From Acanthochromis polyacanthus (Eukaryota > Chordata > Actinopteri > Pomacentridae), in assembly GCF_021347895.1 (NCBI RefSeq), contig NC_067125.1:25399621-25463620 (forward strand): a DNA stretch of 64,000 bases, given 5' to 3'. Below the pieces are notes generated by a model. It saw nothing but the letters and a program-made list of their open reading frames with translations. It did no database searches and was not told the origin of the DNA. Positions 1-11,700 of the stretch are shown one piece after another (positions within the stretch are counted from its first letter, which is position 1; every line of letters begins with the position of its first letter). A program made the translations under genes and the position numbers.

Positions 1-243
1 TGAGATAAAACTCTGTATTTTTAAACTAACTTGGTGCAAGTGTCACCCTTTTGTCTGGAAACTCCCTGTGAATCCCTGCAGGTCTAGTAACAGTCAGTAG
101 ACGTGGTTCAAGGTCAGCTGGAAGTTGGTGCGTAAATCCGGAATAAACTTCCTTTGGAGATGGGAAAAGTTGCCAAGTCTTTAAAAGCAAACAACCCTGC
201 GTTAATATAACACTTTAAATCATGTTTGGGTGTATTTTTATAC

Positions 244-520
244 CTTAGTTCCTCTGAAACAGCCTCCCTGATCCGGAGTTCTGCTGAAAACTTCACCCAA
301 ACACCGAGTCGCAGCTTTACGCACCGAGCGGGCGGCATCTCCGAAGCAACAACCACGACTCCTTGTGCTTTCATCCAAGCATGCTGCAGCATGTAAACCG
401 ACAAACAGCCTCTGAAAGGCCGGTAGGAATCCGCTGGACTGTGCGCCGCCACGTCCGCCCCTCTGACCGGCCCCGTTAACGCTCCTCCTCCGCGCAGCTG
501 TGCGCAGACGGAGGCTTATA
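244..520 (-). promoter_or_regulatory. Candidate promoter and first exon of a leftward gene
   Basis: This GC- and CpG-richer block contrasts with its AT-rich surroundings. On the minus strand a TATAAG (520-515) precedes a segment that stays open from an ATG at 392 to a donor AAG|GTATAA at 244/243. The encoded stretch begins MLQHAWMKAQG and is not recognised, so it may be 5' UTR. The gene body would lie outside the window. Confidence 0.35.
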
Positions 521-1721
521 GGAATGTATGGAGACAGGAGCAAGGCCAGCTGGAGGACAGAACACTCACTGCACTTCATATTGACTTCTAGTGAAATTTA
601 CCAGGAATGTTGAGTTTTGTTTTATGTCTCAACTTCAGAACTTTAACTAAAAAGCTGCAAGAAAACATGAAACCATCCAAAGTCTCCGCAAAACATTTAA
701 AGCCTGATTGAGAGACAAAGACATGAAAAAAGCTCCAACACTCTCAGAATCACAAGAAATGCAAACTGAAAAAGGTGTACAATGATTGAAAACACCCCAA
801 TATAAGTGGGATAGAACAGAAACACTTATTTACCGCAACATAACCAAAAATGTGTAAACTTAATCAACATTCCTCTAACTGGACGTGATTCTGCCCAGCG
901 TATGTTTCAGCTGAAATCCAACACATTTCAGGAGTGTTTTGGGATGTTTTAGTATCGCTCCACACTATTGAGACCAGATGTAGATATTGACGAAGGGGGA
1001 AATTAGTCTAAAATGTTCCAAATATTTTGAACATGTGAAAAAAAACTTGTGGTAATTCCACACTGTAGTTGTTCAGAGGGAATTTGGAGACATTACCCGA
1101 GTATTTTGTTTTACAATTTTTGCTCATTTAATTGATAAAAATCATTGAGTCTGAGACATTTAAGGTGAAACAGTAAAAGGTTTGACTGTCTTTTGTTTAA
1201 AATATCGATTACTAACTGAACTTTATACCAATTAAGTCCAGCATACGGTGATTTAAACTATCTTCTTAACATCAGTTTAAAACATTATACAGAAGTTAAA
1301 TGTAAACAAATCAACAAAACAACACAACAGGTGTTGACGCAAACTCGATTCCGTTAAGAACGCGTGGCTTTCTGGCCGCTCTGACGTGCTCTTGTACTCC
1401 CTCATAGTCCAAAAATAACAAAAACAGCAGCAGAGTCTATTCAAAAAGGGTCATTGTCCAAACGCACAATTATGAACGAATTCATCCACTTATTTACCTT
1501 CTGGAGTTCATCAAACTTCACAAAGAGCAAAGTCTTTCCAACAAACAGTCTGTCATGCCACACCAAACCACGGTCAAAAACACTTCACCTCTTGATTTGC
1601 GCCACACCTGTGCCAATTAGTGTGACCTTTAAATACATGGGTAACTAGTCACAGCACCACCTGCTGGTCACCAATTACAGGTAAATCAGTAAACAACAAC
1701 AGAACTCTAAATAGTCTGGAT
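521..1721. other. Spacer between the PLD 3' end and the leftward promoter
   Basis: AT-rich sequence with no exon, no long reading frame and no recognised repeat. Confidence 0.4.
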
Positions 1722-1740
1722 CATGTTCAGTTCAGAGTCC

Positions 1741-1746
1741 TTTATT
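1741..1746 (-). terminator. Candidate poly(A) signal of the PLD gene
   Basis: TTTATT on the plus strand reads AATAAA on the minus strand. It is the first such hexamer downstream of the stop at 2580. Confidence 0.45.
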
Positions 1747-1818
1747 GAGGATATTTCTTTGTACAGATGAAAGGTATTATGCCATGTACATGATAACTGC
1801 TGGTGAACTCCCTGGACA

Positions 1819-1832
1819 GTTGCCATAGCAAC
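1819..1832. promoter_or_regulatory. RFX X-box-like palindrome GTTGCCATAGCAAC
   Basis: Two half sites, GTTGCC and RGCAAC, are separated by AT, matching the RFX X-box consensus. It lies in the inferred 3' UTR of the PLD gene, so function is uncertain. Confidence 0.3.
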
Positions 1833-2579
1833 CATCTCTGCACTAATTAGTGGTTTCATTCACTCCACATGGTGGAAGTTAAATTAGTCCGTCCTCGTTT
1901 GCTGCCTATCTGTCAAATGCACGGCAGACTTCAGTATTAAATTTGTTCAAAAACTCTTTCTTAAAAACACTTCTTCACATTTTGAGGCACAGCACACTGA
2001 TTTAAAATGTGAATTATTCCAAATTCCAGCAAACCAAATGAAGAAAACACTCTAACTTTCCTCCCTGAGATGAACTGGGACCAAAACTCCCATTTTGAGG
2101 CTGAAGTTGTGTGAAAGTAAAACTATAGAGTGATGAATGAATAAACCCCTGAACAGCAGCGACTGTAGGAGCCTCAGCGTGACGCAGACCTGAAGCAGCG
2201 CCCCCTGCAGCTACTGGCTCTACATGACAGAAACCACACGACTAAATGCATTCAAAGAGAAACATACATGTGTCAGATCATGTTTGAGACAGTACCATCT
2301 GATGAAAGCACATCAGATTACCAAAAGAGAAGCAAAGTGTGTAAAAAATGGACAATTAAAGAGTGTCAGCACTGGTTTAACTGCACATTATTCTCTGCTG
2401 AAAGTGGAGTTTGGCACTAAAACTGGGCGAAAAGTTGAATTCCTCCCTGCTAAGAGGTCGTCTGTCACTGGTTTTTCAGCTCAGGAGTTTGTGCAAAATG
2501 CATGAATATGCGAATCCTCTAAGTGTGCAACCACAGAGGTGTGTTGATGGATGAGCAGCTGTAGTGGTGGCCGCTGAGG

Positions 2580-2767
2580 CTAGCAGAAGTCTCTGAGGTT
2601 GGAGTGCTGGGTGAGAGGAGTGCTGTAGTCGGAGCTCCAGTCCCTTTCAAACACCTCCCTCAGCTGTGATTGGACGGTCCGCTCCTGAGACCCAGATGCC
2701 GTCTGGTTGACGACCAGCGCCGAACCGGCCGTGCTCACGAAGTAGTCGCCCGACCAGTTAGACGTCC
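2580..2767 (-). CDS. pld3: PLD gene: terminal coding exon with TSNWSGDYF and stop
   Basis: The acceptor is GGTTTTCAG. The exon encodes [19 protein letters not shown], then [17 protein letters not shown], and ends NLRDFC with TAG at 2582-2580. Length and C-terminal cysteine fit the family. Confidence 0.95.
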
Positions 2768-5700
2768 CTGAAAACCCAAACACACAGATTCAAGGTTCTT
2801 TATTGTCACGCCGGCACACAATCACAGTGTTCGCACTACACCGGTCTCTATAGGATGAACACGTTCAAGTCCCAGCCCTAATCTTAATCATTTCACAACA
2901 GAATGACGAGTAAAGTAGTTAGAGTGATTCCTGTTTTTATCCTCCTGACTGTAAACACTTGTGTGTTTTATCAGTCAGCTGCATGAGTGAATAAACTGCT
3001 TATTTCACTGCTTGATGCATGAAGTTGTCTTTGTGTGCAGCCTTACCTATGTACGCTACCTTATCGGTCACCATGTATTTGTTGTGGTTGACTCTGGCAT
3101 AGGGAATCTCCTTCTGCTTGGGAGTCGCAGGCACCACAAACAGCCTCTGGAGAAGAAAACACCAGTTCATCATGCCACTAATGTGTACGACCACCTTTCT
3201 AACACAGAAAATTCAAAACACAGCCCATCTACTCACCACCTGGATGTCCAGTTTGCTCTTGGGGTCGTAAACCGAAGCCAGAGACTTCAGGAAGGGAAAC
3301 ATGACGGGCTGAGTGCTTCCCCAGCAGCTGATCAGCAGCCGCACTTTGATCCGCTTCTCGTAGGCAACGCGCCTCAGCTGTGTGTCGATGTCGGCCCAGT
3401 ACCTGCAGGGGGCGCCACAACCACAGTGAGAAGACACAGGACAAGAACACAAACCGTGCAGGTGTGTGCACTCTCAGTCACTTCACATACTTAATGCTGG
3501 TGCAACTACACACCAGCTGTAGCTTTCTTTGTGAACTTCACTTGCTAAAAAACAAGATTATAGATTATATTTACATTCATTTTATAGATATGCTTTTATG
3601 TGAAGTTTACTTTCAGCTTAAATTAGTTTTAGTGTTCTATTCTGTATTATGCCTTTTTTATTTTACACATTCTCTCTTGTTTTATTTGAGTTTTTGCTGC
3701 CTACTATTTTTCAATTTAACCTTCAATCTTATTCTTTCATTCATAAACTGCCCAGCTTCTTTGTTTGATATGCGTGATAATCTAGCGAAATATTAATTTA
3801 ACTTATCATTTTTTTCACTATTTATTTAACCGACTGCTCTGCCTTGTCTCCGTATGTCTTACTTGATTGTCTGTGTTGCATGTTTTGACTGTCAAAGCAC
3901 CTTATGAACGCTGTCCATAAGGGTGGTACATAAATAAAATAAAATAAAAAAATACATTTACTAGATGCTAAAAAGTACCAGATAATAAAAGTTATTTGCC
4001 ATAAAATATTAGTGGTGTGACATTTTTCTTGAAAGATAAGTGTAACCAGGTTGAAATAATAACAGTATTTTCATATATGAAATTCCACCAACTTCCAGGG
4101 ATTCATGTAAATAATTATTTCATGTTTTGTATTCTGTGTTTAAAATGTGTTTCATTTTTTTGTTATTGTTGGAGTTATTACCATCTCCTTTAAGAGGTCG
4201 CAGTTTGATGAGGTCACTAATATGCGCCGGAAAAAAACACAGGACGTCGGAGTAACGGAGCTGTATGAAAAATGAACTTGCCGCTGGAATCGACACGAGA
4301 AGAATGAACTTTATCTTCACGTGAGGGAAACCAAAACAGCGGTATGGACGCTTAATTGATGGACTATTGCTGCACGTCGGAGAGACAGAACGTCGGAGGA
4401 CGTAGCAGCGGTATGGACAATTAATAAAAGACATTTTCATGTTGGAGAGACTGAGCAGCGTATGGCGCAGGATTAGCCACCATTAAAGGGGAACTTCTCT
4501 AGTATGTTGTGGGACACTCATTGAGACTATCCGAGTCGGTCAGTGTGGGGGAAAAAAGCACGTTAGGGTGGACTTTGACGCGGGGGGGGGCAAGTTGCCC
4601 TATACTTTTCGCTAGCTGAGCTGCTCGCTGAGCTGCTAAGCTGCCTGCCTGGCTAAATACTGGAGCTATGTCGAAAATTCATTTCTCCATCACTCACATG
4701 TATGAAATTACATATGAAAACAGACCCCAGGTTGAAAAAAACCGAAGTTCCCCTTTAACTGCATGTTGAAGAGAAGGTAATAAACGTGTGTTAGCGACGT
4801 TCTGCGAGCCATCTCTTTATTCACCACACGACAAAGGAAATAACAGAACACAATGCAGGACTATAATACCGGGTGTGTAGGTGGGATCACGGAGAAGCGC
4901 ACACACACACACAGGTTACATAAGCTTAACATAAAACTTCACTTCAGTGCTTTGAGCTGAAATGCTAATGTCAATATAAACATGCTAATGCTAATTTATG
5001 TTTACTGTAGCATGTTAGCATGCTACATATTTGCTAAATAGCACTAAATACAAGGAACACTGGAGCCTGATGTGAATACCATTAATTTTGCAGACATTTT
5101 ATCAGAAGGTTTTGAATAAATGAACACTTTGATCTGATAATGATGTGAGATGACAGGTTAAGGATTACTTAGGTGGTAAGTCATCACAAGATGGGGCAGG
5201 AATATTTCTATCTGATTTTATCATTCATCTAAATAAACGGAGACATACTTGAAACACATTCAGAATTGAGCTCTGACTCTCCTCAGCTGTTTTCCTGTCA
5301 GTTATATTTCACGAGTACCATCAACATTAACTGCACCTCTTGGGATGTGAGAACTCCATGGTGGGCAGGTAGTTCATGACAGCAATGTAGATGAAGCTCT
5401 GGGCGTCCTCCATCACGCTGAGGATGGACTGGAGGTCTGGAGTTCTGCCGGCTGCACAGAAGGACGGAGGGGAGCTCTGGCAATAAGAAGGACATAATTC
5501 ATTTTAACCAACATTTTAAACACTGTAGGAGTCTGACAGATGGTAAAGTATGAGACAGCACCGATCGTCGACTGTAGGAAGATAATGAAGAGACAGTGGG
5601 GTATTTCTGGTTTGTGACGGCAGACAAAACTTTATTTCATACATATAAAATGTAAACGAATAGCCTTAAATGCTGGTTTGTTGGTGGTAGCTGTAAGAGA

Positions 5701-8700
5701 TGAAGGAAAACATGCTGCTAAGTGAAGCTAGTCTGCGAAATTTTATTTCTTTTATTTCATGAGGCAGCAGCAGAGGAGACTCATGCACACTGCTTAACTC
5801 ACAAAGATGCATTCATTAGTGCAGAGTTTTGGTGTTGGACCTCCATCAGGCAAATGAAGAAGCTGAGGAGATTTGGCACCAAAAAGTTGCACAAATAAAT
5901 GTTACGTTTGCAGTTAGTGTGCAGGAGTTTGAAAGTCTACAAGCAGGGACATAAGCAAGAGTTGATGTTCTATAATGGACTATACGGAAAGCACTGCTGT
6001 TTCAGTCTTAAACTAAGTTATATTTGATCTAAATGACAGGTTGGATAGCTCCAGAAACTATTTTGCTCCACCACTTCCTGATGCCTGATCAGGGAAGTTA
6101 AGTCTGCGACCACTTTGGTAACATTTTGAAACTGAAATTCAACACTTGAACCCCTTTCACACTGTGATAATGTGCAGAAGTGAGAAAAGGGCCACAGAGT
6201 TAACCTCTCTGTCAAGTTGCTCATTTCCATATGTGGTTGTTTCATTGTGTACAAGTGAAAGCAACACTATGAACGTCCCCCTATGAGCTGCTGTGCTCAT
6301 TTTTAACCCAAATAGCGGTTTGCTTTTCACTCCATCTTGCAATATGAGCATTTGAACTGACTATAAATCTTTTCTGATTTGCTCAGAACTAGTTAGAAAC
6401 TCTTATGAAGCAGCACGAATAAAAAACATGTGGATCTCACCGACAGATAGACGTCAGACGGCGTGTTGTTGAGCGGCAGCTGCAGAGGTGTGTCTTTGTT
6501 GTACAGGGTGGAGAAGTTGACCGGCCATGGCGACGGGATGGACTTACTCTTCCCCAGAAACCAATAAGCTTCAAAGATCTTGCCCAGATCTGCAGCCAAA
6601 CAGCTGCAGTTGTAGACGACGGCGCCGAGCTCCTTCACCTGGTGACCAAACAGGAAAGAGTACGCAAAAAGTATTTTAGAAGCATCAGCCAGCCACTGCA
6701 TATGTCTGAGAGCAGATACAACACAAACAAGGATCTAGTCAGGAGAAAACGACCCGGATAAAAGCCATCAAACAAATTCAAGTGTGACAATAGGACCGTG
6801 GTGTCTCCAGGCAGTGCAAGATGCAATAGGATCGTCCACTGGCACTTAGAGTCAGGGGCCAGAAGCCCTAGAAGGTGCTTAATGTTTGATTGACATTTTA
6901 ACAGGCGTGTCGTTGGAAAATTACCAAGTAAGTGAATCCTTGGAAGCGAAGGAGCGGAGCAACTGAGCCGGGGGGAGGGTTTGCAAGGGCACGCAAGAAA
7001 CCTTTGAAATTTAAAGGCTGAAATGGTGCATTCTGGTGAACTCTGACACCTAGAATTCTTTAAACATGAAGGCTTAAAAAAATGTCTGTATGGGACCTTC
7101 TAGGCACCCCCCAAAAACAGCACAAAGTCATGTTAATGTGATGAAACCAAATATCTATACTGGATTCAAATTTAAATGAGCCACATGAAGTCATCACTAT
7201 GTGTGCTTTCCGATCGACCATGGGAGTGAGCCTCTGCTGTTGAGGAACTTGTGGGGCAATGCCACTGTGTTGTTGCAAGTACACACTACTGATCCCGTAT
7301 GTTTGGTCCTGTTGTCGCGTCTCTTCCCTCCGCCGGGTGAAAAAATTGCTGGGCATTTGGTGGTTAGAGCGCTTTTCGTACAATTTCCTGGCATGATTTT
7401 TCGTTTTCATGTGGTCTATCAGCGCTTGGCATCCTCTGTCGCTGTATTTTGTCTCATCGTCGCACACCATGCACCTCGCTTTCCCAGCTACATCTAACTT
7501 TCGATAATGCTCTCCAATCGTCGTTTCCAACTCGTGCTTTTGCCAGCGCACTGTTGACAACTACGTGCGATCCAACCCGATACCCCTTACACCCCATATT
7601 TTTTTCTCATCGAATTTGGGCGATTCACGTTGGGTCTCAAAATTGATACCTCGATAAGCGAATTTTCGCGTATCCGCGACCAAATAACATGCCTGTTTTA
7701 AGGCTTGAAATAAATTAATGTTTTGTACGAATATTTCACAAAAACACAACACCACAGAGCAACACTGTGCTACAAGGTGAGATGTTGAATGTTGCTATAC
7801 ACGGGAGATGGAGGAGACAAAAGGCCTGGGATAAAAGGCATGACACGAAAACAAAGAAATCAATCAATCATGTTGAGTGAAGAGCTGGTTTTTAGTCTTT
7901 TCTTAACGACTGAGAGAGTCTCTGCAGATCGAACAGAGTTTGGGAACTCGTTCCACCATCAGGGAGCCAGAGAGAAGAGTCGAGCTATCCATGGACAATC
8001 CCTCAGTGTCATTTCACTAATTTCAGCTTTCGATCGGGAAATAACACCCTTACCTGACTTGATTAAAAGAGTCGCAGCTTCTTTTGTGCTACATTAACTT
8101 CTTCAGCTTTTCATGTTTTCAGAAGTTAAAGACGGTGAAAGTAAACCCCGAGGTAGTTTAACAGTTTATACTTGACACATAAAGATTAAGCATGTTAAAC
8201 TCTTAATTGTTAAGTTGTTTAAGTTTATTTATTATTATTTTTACAATGGGGTGTGCTCAGCAACCAAATCATTATAAAAGAACGTTTATGTCCTTGAGCT
8301 AAATACAATTGAAAAAGCCCAGATCAAAGGAAAAACTGAACTGAAAACCAAGAAAAACATTATGAAAGACCTTCCACATTGGCTAGTGTTTCCTTGAATT
8401 GTTTCTGTATAGCAGATTTCAGTATAATATCCCTTTCTTTGTCTTTGACTTGTGGTTAAATTAAGATTGACTTGACCTGTAACATCGATCACCTTGTTAT
8501 AATGTAACGTTCTGCTGGGAAACCTGGAGTCCTGACATTCATGTGGATGTTTTCATGTACCACCTAAACATTATGTTCTTTCATAATGATTTGCTTGCTG
8601 AGCTGAAAAAAACCTTGCTTAATCGTGATGTGTCAACAGGTATCTGGCCTGTTACAGCGGTTATGGGAAGTCGGAAAAATGGGATGTTCATGGCAGCAAA

Positions 8701-11700
8701 ATGACCACCAAATATCTGAGTGGCGAAGCTGAAACTGAGATGTGGTTCGAGATATTGATGCCATCGTGGCACTGAAGCCAGTTAATTATCGCTACAGCAT
8801 CACATGTGACTGAAACTTAAAAGCAGAAGAAGCTAAATCCTGCTTGTTGAGCACATGTTGCAGGAAATTCTAGATTGGAATAAAAACAGATTGTTTTTCC
8901 AAGTTACTCAGTGATTGTATTTGGCCCCAAAAATGAAACCTCAAAGATCAGTGCTCACTTTGACTCCATGTCACTAAAAGTTACAAATCAAGCCAGAAAC
9001 TTCCGTGTCATGATTGACCCAGACCTGAATTTTAGCAACCACTTCAAAGCTGTTACTATATCTGCCCATTAGCACCTGAAGAACATTGCTAGAATCGAGG
9101 GGGTAGGTTAGATTACTGTAATGGTTTCTTTACAGGTCTTTGACCAAAATCCATCTGGACTTCTTATCTTCATATGAAGCATCCAGGTCCGTCAGGTCAT
9201 CAGGGACAGGTTTCCTGAGTGTTCCCAGAATAAGAACCAAGACTAGTGAAGCAGCGTTCAGCTATGATGCTCCTCACCTGTGGAACAAACTTCCTGAACA
9301 CCTGAGGTCTGCTTAAACTGTTGACTCTTTAAATCAGGCCTGAAAACCAGATTGTTTAGATGCTCAGTCTGTTTTCTTGTCTTTTCATGCACTTTTATTA
9401 TCTTAATGTCTAATTCTAGTTCTATGACTTTAATGTATATCTACCTTTAAATCGTTCTTCTGAATGTATTTCTTTGCCATTTTAAATCACCTTCAATTGC
9501 TTTGTGTATGAATTGTTCCATATACAAATAAATTTACCTTGCTGCAAAAAACAACAACAATCCGATTCCATTCAGTGATCAATAAAAGCATTCAGGCAGC
9601 ACATTTAAAAAGCGACAGCCTGTGCGTGTTTGTGTACCTGTGTGAGAGACCTCCAGTCCATGTTGGCGCTGCCGATGTAAATGTGCTTCTTATCTACGAC
9701 CCAGAATTTGGTGTGAAGGACGCCTGACGTCAGCTCCCTCATGTTCACTTTCCTGATATCGGCTCCTAAAACACACCAACACAATAATATTTGTTAGTTC
9801 CGAACACCAAAAATGACGTCAGCAGGAAGACATTAATTCACTAAACTCAAAAAATTGTCTCAGGCTGTGTATTAGTTAATGCTTTGGAGACACTGAAGGC
9901 AGCTGAAAACTCCCAAATTAAGAGAAATTTGAATTAAAATTACATTATGGTGATGTTTTGTACTTCTTTGTTGTTTAATGTAAAGGCACTGTAGAAATAA
10001 TAATATTATTTATTATTATTATTATTATGGATGTTTTTCGGCAGAGGATGCTAATACTAGTTCAAATCTTTAAAAAAAGACATATCAAGGAGTTAAATTA
10101 TGTTATTCTCTCTTTGTGCAACAGTGGACATTAAATAAACTCTTAGAAGGTTCTGAGATAAAAATATAATATAAATTTAGAAACATATTTATACAAAATA
10201 AGATTTAAAAAGGCAAAAACTAAGTAAATGAAGAACTAGAAAGCATTAAAACACCTAAAAAAATCTGTCTTTTTTCACAAAAATAGAAAAAGCTTTCATG
10301 CTGTTAATGGATTTTTCTGTAGAGTTTCTGTTTCTTCTTTTTACTCATCAGTTTCAGCTTATTTTTTACACTTTAATTAAAAATACAGACATTGAAATTG
10401 TGCAACAGGATATACAGTATGTAATATATAAAGTAATTAAATGTTAAAGTACAAATAGAAAGTAAATATTAAGATTGAGAATGGTTCAATTCAGCATTAT
10501 TATATTACTAACGTCTTTGTGATATGGAAATATGTGATATACATATTTAAGTCCAAAGCAAAATACTGCACGTCCCTGTAAACACATTTAAAAGTTCAAT
10601 AAATCATTTTGTTAGTTCAGAGTTTAAGCTAGCTCAGCATTACTGATTAGGATGATACATCATTTTACCAAATCAGCACAATGCTCAGCCGCAGCTTTCA
10701 TAACCACCTCATGTTTCCGGGCTCTCGCTCTCAAACACCAAAAGTCCAACGGTAAAAAACACAAACAAATGAACACAAATACTGTGAATATTAATTCTAA
10801 TATTGAAATACTGTCCAGACGGGTCCATCGGCTGATCACCTGATTCGCTGAGCAGTTGGAGGTCGTCCTGTGGTTGACTCTCCTGTGGTGTGTTCACTGC
10901 GATTCGAACTGATAACTTCGCTGATAGTTCAGACAGTTTCTGCAGAACCGCCTCACCCTGCAAATGCAGCAAGAAAATTCAACCTTAGACTGTATTTAGA
11001 ACTCTGCAAGGCAAAAAAAAGAGCCTATAATTAATGATCTCAAATAAAAGAAATGTTAAAATCATAAATTCATGAAGGGAAAAATAGAAACAGAACTGTT
11101 CAGATACGTGTTATTAAATTCCAAATCAGATAAAACGATCGATAATATTATAAAACAAACAGACAAAAAATAGTTATATTATACTGGATTGAGTTGGATA
11201 ATAGATCCAAAAATGACTAACATATCCAGTAATTAATAAAGCGGGGTTAGCTGAAAGAGTATATGTGAGGAAACACTGCTAATGATTAAAAAACAAGAAA
11301 AGCAGTCAGAGAGCGCAGTAAGGCTGTCCATTCCACCTTAACAGATATTCAGCTTTTTTTTTTTTTTTTTTTTTTAGAAATTTAGCATTTGTTTATTAGT
11401 TATTTCTGATCAGAAATCACAGCAACATAGAATGTGGCCATTTACTATAGATGTGCTCACAAACAAAATGATCTTGCGGCATGTGCACGTTATGTACCGA
11501 TACCAAATCATGTGACCTAAATATGTAGCGAGCAGCAGGAATTGATGGGGCTCAGAAATACCTCCACAATTTAATCAACTGTTCCTTGTATCATTTCCCA
11601 CAGATAAATCCTGATAAGTCCACAGCAGTCGATTTGCCGAAATGTACGCCGATCATCACATAACTCTGGCAATAATTCAGTCTTGTATAAGTTCCATTTT

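Larger units (their letters stand above)
1722..2579 (-). other. Probable 3' UTR of the PLD gene
   Basis: The only minus-strand AATAAA between the stop codon and 1.7 kb is at 1746-1741, giving a 3' UTR of about 0.85 kb. No other exon or repeat family was recognised here. The cleavage position is an estimate. Confidence 0.45.

Noticed and set aside
3012..3796. Plus-strand frames across the PLD exons
   Set aside because: They are antisense shadows of true minus-strand exons or AT-rich intron.
7201..7497. Plus-strand frame at 7.2-7.5 kb
   Set aside because: It is the antisense shadow of the hAT zinc-finger frame.
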